In this document: positions 35,850-45,919 of the stretch, piece after piece
Numbering within the stretch: the stretch's first letter is position 1
Layout: the number at the start of each line of letters is the position of its first letter
Source: an uncultured Muribaculaceae bacterium
GTDB taxonomy: Bacteria > Bacteroidota > Bacteroidia > Bacteroidales > Muribaculaceae
Direction of reading: 5' to 3'
Length of the DNA stretch: 64,000 bases
NCBI GenBank assembly: GCA_910587475.1
Contig: CAJUMR010000004.1
Coordinates: 40,310-104,309, forward strand
Program-made: the position numbers and the translations under genes
The notes under the pieces: generated by a model
What the model saw: only the letters and a program-made list of their open reading frames with translations
Told to the model about the DNA's origin: nothing
Database searches by the model: none

Positions 35850-37271
35850 TTATTTAGAAAGTCTTACAATCTTGCATCCGTGAGCCGGAATGGTTGCCGA
35901 CAGTTGTGACGCCTTGCCTTCATCGGAGTGCTTCCACAGGTCGCGGACATTATATTCGCCGGTCATACCGAGGTCAGAGAAGGTGACCTGAACGCTTTTG
36001 GGGCTGTCGTCGCGATTGAACAGGCCGATCACATAGTCGCCGTTAGACATCTGACCGTACCATATCTGGTTGTTGGCGTCGTTGAGCTTGTCGCTCAATG
36101 GTTTGCCTACAAAGCGGTCGGTGTTTAGCTCAAGGAGCTCGGTGTTCTGGTAGAATTTGACATTGTCGCCGATCGTGTGGTATTGGTCGGCTACTGTCAC
36201 AGGGCCGCCGGCCATCAGCTGGATCGAAACTACCGATTGCTTTTCGGCGTCGGTGCTGAAGGTGTTGAGGCGGATGAAGTCTCCGTCGAGTATCACCTTT
36301 TCGCGACCTGAGATGTGCGACCAGTAAGTGAAACCGTCAAACATGTTCATACAGTTTGGCCACGTTGTGTACGATTGGCCGCGATCCTGCGCGGAGCAGT
36401 GCCACCATCCGCCGCCGGCGGTGTCGGCCACGATGCGCACCATGTTGCCGTATTTGGCTTCGACTTCGGCGTCATTGTAGAGGTGAGGCATGACCAAAGA
36501 GGTGAATATTCCATACTTTTTAGCCGATTCGGCGATGTAAGACAAGGCTCGGGCATAGGATGCGTGGCCGTAGCCGTGGCCTACGATACCGATGTTGCGG
36601 TCTTTGCCGTCCTCATACCACGACAGGAAGTCCATGCGGATATAGTCGATGCCGAGATCCTTGTAATGCTTGAAAAATCCGTCGATATATTCTTTTGCTC
36701 CGGGATTTTCAGCCACTACCCAGTTGAACCACATGTTTTCGGCCGACGAGTTCATTATATCGGTCGTGCCGTTCCAGTAGAGGCCGCCGAAGGTGTACTC
36801 TGTGCCTTCGATTTTGGTTTCGCGCGGGCCGTGGATCCAGAGAGGATTGTCGTAGACGCCGACTTTCAGGCCCTTGGCCTTGCATTTTTCGACGAGATCT
36901 TTCAGGGGCATCGATCCGTAGTGGGTCATGTAGCCGGTTCCGTCCTGAGCGAGCATGGGTATGAAACCGTCGGTGCAAACCATGTCATAACCATAAGGCT
37001 TGAGGTCGGTTGCGACCCAGTCGATTATCTTGTCCCATTCAGCCGGGCTGATATCCTGGTCTGCGTTTGCTATGCCGTTCTGGTCGTTGACATAGCAGTA
37101 TTCATAGACACTCCAGTAGAGCGGGGCTTTGAATTGATGGATGCCTTCGACCTGAGGCAGGTCGGGAAGTTCATATTTCGGGGGATAACGCATTTCATAG
37201 TAGTCGTCGTTGGCACAACTTGCCAACATTGCGGCTGAAAGTGCGGTTGCCAGTATATTCATTTGTTTCAT
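35850..37271 (-). CDS. GH27-like (clan GH-D) glycoside hydrolase lipoprotein
   Basis: A 473-aa lipoprotein (lipobox LAS-C at residue 19). The barrel resembles clan GH-D enzymes: nucleophile Asp214 in YIRMDFLSW and likely acid/base Asp283 in RIVADT. The C-terminal beta domain (VIGLFNRDDSPKSVQVTF, then VRDLWKH and ATIPAHGCKIVRL) is the usual GH27 ending. Family 27 includes alpha-galactosidases and isomalto-dextranases. Next to a SusB-type alpha-glucosidase the latter, an endo- or exo-acting enzyme on alpha-1,6-glucan, is attractive but unproven. Lipid anchoring suggests action at the cell surface before import by SusCD. Confidence 0.68.
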   Translation of the reverse strand: MKQMNILATALSAAMLASCANDDYYEMRYPPKYELPDLPQVEGIHQFKAPLYWSVYEYCYVNDQNGIANADQDISPAEWDKIIDWVATDLKPYGYDMVCTDGFIPMLAQDGTGYMTHYGSMPLKDLVEKCKAKGLKVGVYDNPLWIHGPRETKIEGTEYTFGGLYWNGTTDIMNSSAENMWFNWVVAENPGAKEYIDGFFKHYKDLGIDYIRMDFLSWYEDGKDRNIGIVGHGYGHASYARALSYIAESAKKYGIFTSLVMPHLYNDAEVEAKYGNMVRIVADTAGGGWWHCSAQDRGQSYTTWPNCMNMFDGFTYWSHISGREKVILDGDFIRLNTFSTDAEKQSVVSIQLMAGGPVTVADQYHTIGDNVKFYQNTELLELNTDRFVGKPLSDKLNDANNQIWYGQMSNGDYVIGLFNRDDSPKSVQVTFSDLGMTGEYNVRDLWKHSDEGKASQLSATIPAHGCKIVRLSK

Positions 37272-37295
37272 ATTCGATAGTTAAAAGATAATTTG

Positions 37296-39143
37296 TCAAT
37301 CGATGAATTTAGCATTTATGGTCATGGTCTTGATGTTGAGCGTCAGCTCATACTGACCCGCGTCGACAATTTTCCACTGGTCGTCGGGCGAATTGGTGAA
37401 CACCATGTCGGAAGCTGCCACTCCCGATCGGGAGATCTCGACATTGGCACGTGACGGACGGTAGAAATTCTGTCCCCAGTTGGGATCTTTGTCAGTGAAT
37501 GCTTTCATCTGGCCTTCATTCAGATGGCCGGTCCAGGTGTATTCGCCCTCGACGCCCTCGACGGCTGTCATCTGCGACGCGTCGTCCTGACTCCAGCCGC
37601 CGGGTGTGGCGTCTCCGAGCAGATAAAGAGGCTTGACCGAAGCTACACCTTCGATAAACTGTGCGTCAAATGTCATGTCGGCGATGTTGAATGTCAGGCG
37701 GTATTTGCCGGCGTCGACCACTTTCCACTGGTCATCTGGACCGGTGGTGAACACCATGCTGTTGGAGCTGACTCCGTTCTGCGATACCTCGCAGTCAGGT
37801 GTCGACGGGCGGTAGAATGGTGCGCTGAAGTCTTTTGTAACGCATGCTTTGAATGTTCCTTCTTTCAGTACGCCTTCCCACACATATATATTTTCGGTTT
37901 CCGTAGCGATCTCTGTTGCTGCATCGAGACTCCAGCCTCCGGCCGTTGCTTCGCCGATCATGTAGAGCGACGGCAGTGTGGCCGAGCCTGATAAAAATTG
38001 TGCGTCAAATGTCATGTCGGCGATGTTGAATGTCAGACGATACTTTCCGGCGACAGTTACGAGCCACTGGTCGTCGGGCGACGTCGTGTAGACCATCGTG
38101 TGAGATGCAACGCCTTTGTCCGACACTTCGCAGTTGGCCGTCTCAGGCCGGTAGAAAGGAGCGCTGAAGTCTTTCACATCGCTTGCCTTGAACGATCCGC
38201 GGCCGAGTTCGCCTTCCCAGATGAATAGATCTTCATTGTCTGCCGATGCTTCGATGACTGTGGCTGCGTCCCAGCTCCAGCCGCCGTCGGTGGCTTCGCC
38301 GATCATATAGAGTTTGGCTGCCGGTTTGAAATCTCCGGTGTACTCTGCTGCGATTGTCCAGTTCTGAAGATCCAGGCTTATGCGGTAGATGCCCGGTTCT
38401 TCAACTTTCCACTTGTTGTCGGGGCTTACAGAGTAGACAAATTTGTCGTTTTCAACTCCGTTGCGGTCGATTTTACAGCCATTGGCTTCTGGTCGGATGA
38501 ACGACGCATCCCAGCTGCCTGTGGTCAGACACGCCTTGAGCTCGCCGCTTGTCAACGGTCCTTCGTAGACGAAGATAAAGTCTGACTTCTTCTCCATCTC
38601 AGTGGGGGAGTCGATGTTCCAGTCGTTGAAATCGCCGACCAGATAAACGGCGTCGGCTACGATAGGTTCGATCACCGGCGCATCTTGTTCGCGGACATAA
38701 GTGGCGCTCATCTTAAGGTTGCGCAGGTCGAAACGCAGATTGTAGATGCCGGCCTCGGTGACCTTCCATTTGTCGTCGGGATCGCCGGCGTGCATCTTGA
38801 TTTTCACTTCATCGAGACCGCTTTTGTTGATCTGTTCGCCGTCGTTGATCGGGCGGATGAACGGTATGTCCCAGCTGCCGGTCGTCAGGGAGAGTTTCAT
38901 TTCGCCGACATTGAGCGGACCTTCCCATGTGAACACGAGCCGGTCTTCCTCTGTTGCCGACAATGGGGTCGGAGCGTCGATGCTCCAGCCGTTGGGAGTG
39001 GCGTCACCGACCATGTAGAGTGTCGAAGTCTTGATCGGGAGTTCGCCGTCGATGATGATCAGTTCTTTCTCGCCGTCACATCCTGCCGCACCTGCCAGCA
39101 TCAGCAGTCCCGACAGCGAGGAGATTATACTTTTTATATTCAT
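37296..39143 (-). CDS. Five-module SusE/F-like surface glycan-binding lipoprotein
   Basis: A 615-aa lipoprotein (lipobox LAGAAG-C at residue 22). Five tandem modules of about 112-125 residues begin near 42 (LYMVGDATPNGWSID), 167 (VYLVGDFNDWNID), 279 (LYMIGEATDGGWSWD), 391 (LYMIGEATAGGWSLD) and 503 (LYLLGDATPGGWSQD). Each has a Trp-rich glycan-binding face like SusE/SusF. Modules 3 to 5 are very alike; 37 identical nucleotides recur at 37661-37697 and 38000-38036. It probably captures alpha-glucan on the surface for SusCD. SusF of Bacteroides has fewer such modules. Confidence 0.85.
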   Translation of the reverse strand: MNIKSIISSLSGLLMLAGAAGCDGEKELIIIDGELPIKTSTLYMVGDATPNGWSIDAPTPLSATEEDRLVFTWEGPLNVGEMKLSLTTGSWDIPFIRPINDGEQINKSGLDEVKIKMHAGDPDDKWKVTEAGIYNLRFDLRNLKMSATYVREQDAPVIEPIVADAVYLVGDFNDWNIDSPTEMEKKSDFIFVYEGPLTSGELKACLTTGSWDASFIRPEANGCKIDRNGVENDKFVYSVSPDNKWKVEEPGIYRISLDLQNWTIAAEYTGDFKPAAKLYMIGEATDGGWSWDAATVIEASADNEDLFIWEGELGRGSFKASDVKDFSAPFYRPETANCEVSDKGVASHTMVYTTSPDDQWLVTVAGKYRLTFNIADMTFDAQFLSGSATLPSLYMIGEATAGGWSLDAATEIATETENIYVWEGVLKEGTFKACVTKDFSAPFYRPSTPDCEVSQNGVSSNSMVFTTGPDDQWKVVDAGKYRLTFNIADMTFDAQFIEGVASVKPLYLLGDATPGGWSQDDASQMTAVEGVEGEYTWTGHLNEGQMKAFTDKDPNWGQNFYRPSRANVEISRSGVAASDMVFTNSPDDQWKIVDAGQYELTLNIKTMTINAKFID

Positions 39144-39170
39144 GATCTAATGATTTTTTTAAGGTTGATA

Positions 39171-40901
39171 TTATCTGCCGTAGCCCGGATTCTGTACGAG
39201 GATCGAATTTGAGTTCAGTATCGTGCGGGTGATCGGGAAAAGAGCGGTGTGATTGTCGGTATCGGGTGTTTTGTCCCACCATTTACCGCTGTTGAATTTA
39301 CCGAAACGTATCAAGTCGATTCGGCGGCGGCTTTCTGCGAAAAATTCGCGGCCCCATTCGGCGAGCATCTCGTTTTCGTCAAATCGCACATTTCCTTCGG
39401 GAGAGTAAAGCACATCGTCGAGATTTTCGGCCGGATAGTTGCGCTTGCGCACAGAGTTGAGCAGCTTTGCTGCACCGTTGCGGTCATTCTCGCGCATCTT
39501 GCATTCGGCCAGCGAATAGATAATCTCGGGCAGACGTATCTCGGTGTAATCGCTTTCGAGCTGATTGGCGTCGTTGTCGTCATAGAACGGATATTTAACG
39601 AAGTGCCAGCCTGAATTGTGGTCGCCGTTCATCAGCACACTGCTCTTGTCAGACGGCCATTTTTCCGGGGCGAGCGACTGGAATTTGCCGACCGCGTCGC
39701 GGATGTAAAGGTCGTAAGGCTGCTCGGGAGCGCGCAGGCGTTTGGTTGCGCCGGTTTCCTTGTCCTTATATTCGAGATAGCCGAAGAGAAACATTCCCTC
39801 GCGGCGGCTGTTGCCCAGATTGCGGTACAGTTTCATGCGCTCGTCGCCGGCATACTTGCGGAAGTTCTGTATCGGCATGCCGAGTTCATAATCGTAGAGA
39901 TTGCCGTCGAGGTCGTAGCTCGGCGATGCGGCATATTTGGTGTTGTGGCCTACGCCCGATTTTGTGTCGTTGAAGAAATCGGCGGCTTTGGCCGGAACGG
40001 TCCAGCCGTAGCTGTCGCCGTCATACTGCCAGTGGGTGTAGCCTTTCGAGGCAGGGAAGCCGAATATGACCTCGTCGCAATTGTCGTTGTCCCAGTCAAA
40101 TGCTGCGTCCCAACGGTCGGCGACAGCATAGTCTCCGTATTTGCCGTCGATGATATCCTGAGCGATCGTTGCGCAATCGCTGTAGCGGGCTTCGCCGACA
40201 TAAACTTCAGCATTAAGGTAAAGACGCACGAGGAGTGATGCGGCGGCGGCCTGAGTCCATTGTCCCTGGATGGTCGCATTTGTGCCGAGTCCTTCTTTTT
40301 TAATAAGGAGGCCGGTGCATTCCTTGAGTTCATCTTCGATGAATTTGAACACATCCTTCGGGTCGGCCTGAGGATTGTTGGGCATATCGCTGTATGTTGT
40401 CACAAGCGGAATGTTGCGGAAAGCGTCGAGCAGGCGGATATAGAACCATGCGCGCAGTGTCCGGCACTGGGCCTTGAGGTTGTCGAATTCTGCTTGAGAG
40501 AAACCGAAACGTTCGGGGGTGAAGCGGTTGAGATCTTCGATCACAAGGTTGCACTGCATGATGCCTTGGAAGCAGCCGTTCCATTCAGTCTGGGCTTCGC
40601 CGAGGTCATCGACAGTCCATGTGTGATAGTGAAGACGTTCCCACTTGCCACCGTCGTACCACCAGCCGTCGCGTGTGGGGGTGATGAGCTGGTCGGCGGT
40701 CAGCTCGTTGAGCACGTGGCGGCTGCCGATGCTCCAGAACGCATGCTCGAAGGGACGGAAGGTCGCCCTGATTACATCCATTTTTGTGTTGTAATAGTTT
40801 TCCGATCCGACTTGATCGTAAAGGGTCTCGTTGAGATCCGTGCAGCTTGCCAGCGACACTATCGACACGGCGGCGACTGCTATATTTTTGATAAATTTCA
40901 T
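39171..40901 (-). CDS. susD: SusD-family outer-membrane binding lipoprotein
   Basis: A 576-aa lipoprotein (lipobox LAS-C at residue 20) of the SusD/RagB family, the lid of the SusC channel. N-terminal CTDLNETLYDQVGSENYY, TPR-like helices (AQCRTLRAWFYIRLLDAFRN), YTEIRLPEIIYSLAECK and the C-terminal RRRIDLIRFGKF with NPGYG are typical. It follows susC by 18 nt. The glycan-binding residues cannot be assigned by eye, so the substrate is inferred only from the neighbouring enzymes. Confidence 0.96.
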   Translation of the reverse strand: MKFIKNIAVAAVSIVSLASCTDLNETLYDQVGSENYYNTKMDVIRATFRPFEHAFWSIGSRHVLNELTADQLITPTRDGWWYDGGKWERLHYHTWTVDDLGEAQTEWNGCFQGIMQCNLVIEDLNRFTPERFGFSQAEFDNLKAQCRTLRAWFYIRLLDAFRNIPLVTTYSDMPNNPQADPKDVFKFIEDELKECTGLLIKKEGLGTNATIQGQWTQAAAASLLVRLYLNAEVYVGEARYSDCATIAQDIIDGKYGDYAVADRWDAAFDWDNDNCDEVIFGFPASKGYTHWQYDGDSYGWTVPAKAADFFNDTKSGVGHNTKYAASPSYDLDGNLYDYELGMPIQNFRKYAGDERMKLYRNLGNSRREGMFLFGYLEYKDKETGATKRLRAPEQPYDLYIRDAVGKFQSLAPEKWPSDKSSVLMNGDHNSGWHFVKYPFYDDNDANQLESDYTEIRLPEIIYSLAECKMRENDRNGAAKLLNSVRKRNYPAENLDDVLYSPEGNVRFDENEMLAEWGREFFAESRRRIDLIRFGKFNSGKWWDKTPDTDNHTALFPITRTILNSNSILVQNPGYGR

Positions 40902-40919
40902 TTCTCTTGGTTTTAAGGG

Positions 40920-43907
40920 TTAGAAATCAACCTGTACGCCGGCGATGAACTGACGCGTCGACGGATAGTACGAGCGGCTGCCCTGTGCTCCGGGCTGTAG
41001 GCCGTTGACCTGATAGTTCGACGGATCGACTCCGCTGAACTTTGTGATGGTGAACACATTCTTGACCGTGCCGTAGATCCTCACACGGTCGAGGAAGCGG
41101 CAACGCGGTGTGCGCAGGGAGTAACCGAGCGTCAGCATGTCGAGTTTGAAGTAATCTCCGCGTTCGAGGAAGTAGTCGCTGACCACCGGGGCTGTGTTGG
41201 GTGAGATGTCGAAGTTCTTGCCATAGGCTTTTTTAAGCACATTGCCGTTGAAATTGCGCGTGCCGTAATAGAAGTCATGGATATTGAAGATGTCGTAGCC
41301 GAAGGCTCCGCGGAAGAACAGCGACAGGTCGAAGTTGCGGTAGCGGAAGTTGTGGCTTGTCGACATTGTGAATTTTGGCATGCCGTTGCCGACGATCGTG
41401 CGGTCTTCGTCTGTGGCCTGGGCGGCTTGGATGATGTCGCCGTCCTTGTCATATACGAGCCAGTCGCCGTCGCTCGTGATGCCTGCGTAGCGCCACATGT
41501 AGAAGTTGCCAAGAGGCTTGCCTTTTTCGATGCGCTGAAGATTATAGTAGGGGTAGGGGTCTTCGGTGCCGCACACGTTGTAATAGTCTTGGCCGACATA
41601 TTGTGAATTGCTGAAATCGACAAACTTATTGCTCATGACAGTGCCGACAACTCCAAAACTGTAGGAGAAATCTTTCGTGTCGACCACGTTGAAATTAAGG
41701 TCGAATTCAAAGCCGGTGTTCTTCATCGTGCCGACGTTGACAAATGTTTCGTCGTGGATGTTCGGTGGAACCGGCACCTTGTAGTTGCCGAGAAGATCCT
41801 GTTGACGGCGGTTGAAGTAGTTCAATGAACCGTAGATGCGGTTGTTGAGCAACGAGAAGTCAAGACCGACGTTCCAGTTCTTGCCTTTCTCCCATTTAAG
41901 GTCGGGATTGACATTTTTGCCCGGACCCCACACCTGGAAGTATTTGCCGTTGTAATAGTAGTAGCCGAAGCCCGACATTGTGTTGATCGATAGGTAGCTG
42001 CCGAAATCCTGGTTGCCCGTGACGCCATAGTCGGCGCGGATCTTTAGGTCGTTGATCCATTCGATGTCTTTCATAAACGACTCCTGGGAGATGCGCCAGC
42101 CTGCCGATACGGCGGGGAAATCGCCCCACTTGTGGTTCTGGCCGAATTTCGACGAGCCTTCGTGGCGCAGTGATGCTGTGATCAGATACTTGCCTTCGTA
42201 GTCATAGCTGATGCGGCCGAAGAATGATATGAGTTTGGCATCGTTCTTGTAGCTACCCATCATCACTTCGCCTTCTTCTTTGGCCCATTCGCCGGAGCCG
42301 AGGTTGTCGGCGCCGAGGCCGTCGTTGGGGAAGTCTTTGTTTTCGGCGTTGAAGCCCGAGTACTGTGAGTACTGGTAGGAGTAGCCGGCCATGACCTTCA
42401 GGTTGTGTTTGTCGGCGAAGCGTCCGCTGTAGTTGGTCAGCCATTCCATCACATACTGACGCTCTTTCGAGTATGATCTGCTGGCGACTCCATCGTGGCC
42501 GTCGTTGATTGAGTTGGTGCTTGTCGACGGACGGAAATATGAGTTGTTGTTACTGTACTGGTGGTCGGCAAACATTATCTGTGTCGTCAGATTATGGTTG
42601 CTCTCGCTGTTTTTGGCCAATAGCGGCAGCAGGTTGAGTCTGAGCGTGCCGTCCCAGTCGAGCAGTTTGGTGTCGGCGTGGTCTGTTTCGAGACGCTGAC
42701 GTTCGACAGGGTTGCTACCGACGATCTGGCCGTAGAAATTGTAGTATTGGGCCGGATTTTCAGGGTTCATCAGAGGAGTGGTCGGGTTTGCTTCGAGTGC
42801 ATCCTTGAACACGCTCCAGTCGGCGTTGTCGCGGTAGATGATGCGTGGTGCTACATTAAGTTGGATCGTGAACAGCCCGCCCTTGGTGGTGTGCATCACC
42901 GATGCGCGTGCGCCATATTCTTCGCGGTTCGAGCGCAGATCGATGCCGTTGGCATCGCGGTAGTCTGCGCTGACACGGTAGTTGCTTTTCTCGTTGCCGC
43001 CGCTGACGGTCAGAGTGTGCTGCATGGTGAAGCCTGTGCGGGTGACGGCGTCAAACCAGTCGAGGTTGCCGCCGAGATCAACGCCGCGGTCGCCCCAGCC
43101 AAGACGCACGTCGCGGAAGTCCTGGGCGCTCATCATGTCAAGTTCTTTCTTGACGACGTCCCACGCAAACGTGCCAGAGTAGGATGTGTGCGTGTTGCCG
43201 TCCTTGCTGCCCTTTTTCGTAGTTACGACGATCACGCCATTGGAGCCGCGCGTACCGTAGATAGCCGAGGCTGCGCCATCTTTAAGGATGTCGAACGATG
43301 CGATGTCGTTAGGATTGATATTGGTCAGATTGCCACCGGGCACTCCGTCGATCACAATCAGAGGCCCCAGGCCGGCCGAACGCGACGACACGCCGCGTAT
43401 CTGGATGCTCGCCTGATTGTTAGGGTCTCCCGCGCCGGTGTTGGTGATCGAGACACCGGGCACCTTGCCCTGGATCATCATCGACGGGTCGAGAGAACTG
43501 ACGGAAAGAAAGTCTTTTTCACTGACATGAGAGATAGCCGATGTCAGTTCTTTCTTGTCCATTGTCCCGTAGCCGACTACAACGACCTCTTCGAGAAGTT
43601 CTGAATTCTCTTCCATCGTCACATTGATAGACGTACGGCCTTTCACCGCCACATCTATTGTTTTATAGCCGACGTATGTAAAACGTAGGGTTGCTTTGGC
43701 ATCAGCCGTGAGGCTGTAGTTGCCGTCGATGTCAGTTGCAGCTCCGGTTTTGCTGCCGTTGACTGTCACGCTGACACCTATCAGTGGTTCGCCTTCCGGA
43801 TCACTGACTGTTCCCGATATGTTCAGCTGCTGAGCCGACAATGACAGTGTTGACACAGCGAGTAACATAAGGAACCAAATTCGTAATGGTAGATTTAACT
43901 TTTCCAT
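40920..43907 (-). CDS. susC: SusC-family TonB-dependent transporter
   Basis: Outer-membrane importer, 995 aa. Signal peptide 1-25, a carboxypeptidase-regulatory-like domain (LNISGTVSDPEGEPLIGVSV), the TonB box region EEVVVVGYG, the plug (GVSSRSAGLGPLIVIDGVPG) and a 22-strand barrel ending YPSTRQFIAGVQVDF. It lacks an N-terminal STN signalling domain, so control by an anti-sigma factor is unlikely, in keeping with the SusR-like regulator upstream. It imports oligosaccharides with SusD. Confidence 0.97.
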   Translation of the reverse strand: MEKLNLPLRIWFLMLLAVSTLSLSAQQLNISGTVSDPEGEPLIGVSVTVNGSKTGAATDIDGNYSLTADAKATLRFTYVGYKTIDVAVKGRTSINVTMEENSELLEEVVVVGYGTMDKKELTSAISHVSEKDFLSVSSLDPSMMIQGKVPGVSITNTGAGDPNNQASIQIRGVSSRSAGLGPLIVIDGVPGGNLTNINPNDIASFDILKDGAASAIYGTRGSNGVIVVTTKKGSKDGNTHTSYSGTFAWDVVKKELDMMSAQDFRDVRLGWGDRGVDLGGNLDWFDAVTRTGFTMQHTLTVSGGNEKSNYRVSADYRDANGIDLRSNREEYGARASVMHTTKGGLFTIQLNVAPRIIYRDNADWSVFKDALEANPTTPLMNPENPAQYYNFYGQIVGSNPVERQRLETDHADTKLLDWDGTLRLNLLPLLAKNSESNHNLTTQIMFADHQYSNNNSYFRPSTSTNSINDGHDGVASRSYSKERQYVMEWLTNYSGRFADKHNLKVMAGYSYQYSQYSGFNAENKDFPNDGLGADNLGSGEWAKEEGEVMMGSYKNDAKLISFFGRISYDYEGKYLITASLRHEGSSKFGQNHKWGDFPAVSAGWRISQESFMKDIEWINDLKIRADYGVTGNQDFGSYLSINTMSGFGYYYYNGKYFQVWGPGKNVNPDLKWEKGKNWNVGLDFSLLNNRIYGSLNYFNRRQQDLLGNYKVPVPPNIHDETFVNVGTMKNTGFEFDLNFNVVDTKDFSYSFGVVGTVMSNKFVDFSNSQYVGQDYYNVCGTEDPYPYYNLQRIEKGKPLGNFYMWRYAGITSDGDWLVYDKDGDIIQAAQATDEDRTIVGNGMPKFTMSTSHNFRYRNFDLSLFFRGAFGYDIFNIHDFYYGTRNFNGNVLKKAYGKNFDISPNTAPVVSDYFLERGDYFKLDMLTLGYSLRTPRCRFLDRVRIYGTVKNVFTITKFSGVDPSNYQVNGLQPGAQGSRSYYPSTRQFIAGVQVDF

Positions 43908-43942
43908 TTTCGTGATATTAGGTTTTTATTGGATTTCTGTCG

Positions 43943-43973
43943 CAAAGATAGACACTCGATATCGTGTTGTCAA
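43943..43973 (-). promoter_or_regulatory. Promoter of the susC-led operon
   Basis: Minus-strand TATCTTTG (43943-43950) and TTG (43971-43973), 20 nt apart, about 36 nt before the susC ATG. The spacer holds CGATATCG, a short palindrome that could lie in a regulator site. Nothing else is seen in 43974-44164. Confidence 0.75.
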
Positions 43974-44164
43974 TGCCAAGTATTCAAAAAGTAGTGAATG
44001 TTTGGGGATAATTAGCTGTATGACAATGTTGTATGGTTTCTGTGGCTACTGATTTATATAGTTATCTGCAAGCTGTTTCTACCTCGGGATAATCTAAGTT
44101 AAGGTGTCGGCAGGCATTGTTTTTAGTGCTGGTTCGATGAAATTCCCACGCTCCGGACCCACAT

Positions 44165-45919
44165 TCAGTCTGACGATGATTGCAGTCCGATATTCGCGAC
44201 TTCGGCTTCCAGATCGTTGCGATTGCCCTTGGCCTTGTTGCGCACTTTTGTGCGGTAGTTGTATATTGTGGTCAGTGAATATCTGAGAAATTTAGCGATT
44301 TTGTCGCTGTCGGTGATACCGAGCCTTATAAGGGCGAAAATCCTGAGTTCGGTGTTGAGCGAACCTTCTTTTTTAGGGATGATGGCCTCTTCGGGCAATA
44401 GTAGCGAATTGAAGTCGTCGACAAACGTCGGGAACAGGTTGAGGAACGTTTTGTCAAACCTGTCGTAGAATGATTTCAGCTCGTTGTCGATCATGTCGGT
44501 TGATTTGGTGATACGCTTCAGCTCATCAATTTTTCCTGAGTTGAGCAGCTTTACAATCGATTTGCGGTAATCGTCGAGCATTTCGATGTAGGCCAGTGAC
44601 TGATCCATATAACGGCCGATATACACTTCCTTGAGTTCCGAGATCTCGGCGATCTCACGGTTGGCATCGTGGAGCTGACGGTTTGACGTCACGAGCTGAC
44701 TGTTTAGCTCATTGAGCCTGTCATTTGTCCCGGCAAGTGTCACGTTGGCCTCGTTGAGTCTGTCGTTTGATTCCGATAGTTTGTTGTTGAGCTTGTTGAG
44801 CATCTCGTTTGCCTCCTCCACTCTCTTGCGTCCGTCGGCAATCCTGTGCATCTGTTTCCTCATGAAGAACAGCAGGCAGACGAGGATTACCGATAGTATG
44901 GTGATGATCAGTATCGTGCGCTCGAGGTTCTTTTTCTGTCCGCGCACGGTCTCGATATAGATGCCGTTGATCATCGGGTAGGAGTCGTTAAGTTCGACAA
45001 TCCGTTGCCGCGCGTTGCATTTGGCTGCGTCATCGACTGCTATGGTGAGGAACTTATAAGCCCTGTCGAGATCTCCCTCCTGATAGAGCATCAATGCCAG
45101 CTGACGGAGCGAGATATACTCTCTTACGGCCGATTTCATATCGGATATGGCTGAGATCAGCAGTTGCCGCTTTTGATTGGCAGTGTCGCCGATGTTGGCA
45201 TACGCTTCCGATAGGGTCCACGCACAGATTGCGCGTTGGTGTTCCGACAGATTGTTGATGTTGATATAGTTTTCAAGCATTGAGATCGCCTCTTGCGACT
45301 GACCGTGGACATTGAGCTGGTCTGCCATGATCAGCATGTAGAACAGTGAATTCTTGTCGTTGACTGTCAGCAGTGAGTCGCGGTAGTCGTCAGTGAGCTT
45401 TTCGTAATGCTCTTTTTCGGGCTTGAATGTTGCGTAAGCGGCAAGGTAGCCGTAGACAGTGCGCTTGGTGTGGAAATAGTAGGGTCGCAGGTAGTCGGGC
45501 AACTCTGACTCATCAACCGAATCAATCACCGTCATTGTCTCTTTGTACATGCCGACTGCGCTGAGTATATTGGCCTTGTTGAGCATCGCGTCAATCTGAA
45601 GATTTTTGTCGCCGATTGATTTGGCGAGCTTTTCCTGGAGTGCGCTCATCGCGTAGGCCGAATCGGCGTTGAACGAATGATATTCATGATACAAAGCCCC
45701 GGCGGCATCAAATCTCTCCCGGTCGGTTTGGGCCGATGTCAATTTTTTGTGCAGGTCCGACAGTCGGTTTTCTTTCCGTTCGAGGTAGATGTGACGCTCG
45801 GCTATGACGCTGTCGAGCTGAGCCAACAGAGCGTCAGTAGACATCTGTCCGTTTGCAGCTATCACTGACAAACAGACAAAGAACAATACTGATATGATGG
45901 CATGTCGGTTCATGGTCAT
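44165..45919 (-). CDS. SusR-like membrane-spanning regulator (DUF6377 type)
   Basis: A 584-aa transcription regulator. Signal-like segment (1-24), periplasmic TPR-type helical sensor (25-325), one transmembrane helix (333-353), an Asn/Leu-rich coiled coil (360-430, many NxRLNE repeats) and a C-terminal helix-turn-helix (GITDSDKIAKFLRYSLTTIY, 534-553). SusR of the starch locus has this layout. It lies upstream of susC in the same direction and probably activates it on binding an oligosaccharide. The start at 45919 is preferred over 45988 because it begins the signal segment; ATG 45913 is an alternative. Confidence 0.85.
   Translation of the reverse strand: MTMNRHAIISVLFFVCLSVIAANGQMSTDALLAQLDSVIAERHIYLERKENRLSDLHKKLTSAQTDRERFDAAGALYHEYHSFNADSAYAMSALQEKLAKSIGDKNLQIDAMLNKANILSAVGMYKETMTVIDSVDESELPDYLRPYYFHTKRTVYGYLAAYATFKPEKEHYEKLTDDYRDSLLTVNDKNSLFYMLIMADQLNVHGQSQEAISMLENYININNLSEHQRAICAWTLSEAYANIGDTANQKRQLLISAISDMKSAVREYISLRQLALMLYQEGDLDRAYKFLTIAVDDAAKCNARQRIVELNDSYPMINGIYIETVRGQKKNLERTILIITILSVILVCLLFFMRKQMHRIADGRKRVEEANEMLNKLNNKLSESNDRLNEANVTLAGTNDRLNELNSQLVTSNRQLHDANREIAEISELKEVYIGRYMDQSLAYIEMLDDYRKSIVKLLNSGKIDELKRITKSTDMIDNELKSFYDRFDKTFLNLFPTFVDDFNSLLLPEEAIIPKKEGSLNTELRIFALIRLGITDSDKIAKFLRYSLTTIYNYRTKVRNKAKGNRNDLEAEVANIGLQSSSD

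Noticed and set aside
42678..43604. Long plus-strand frame opposite susC
   Set aside because: Antisense shadow caused by codon bias; no start signal, no family pattern, and the minus frame is clearly SusC.
32761..45919. Canonical starch utilisation locus
   Set aside because: SusCD, SusB and SusE/F-like genes are present, but no GH13 amylase; a GH27-like enzyme takes its place.
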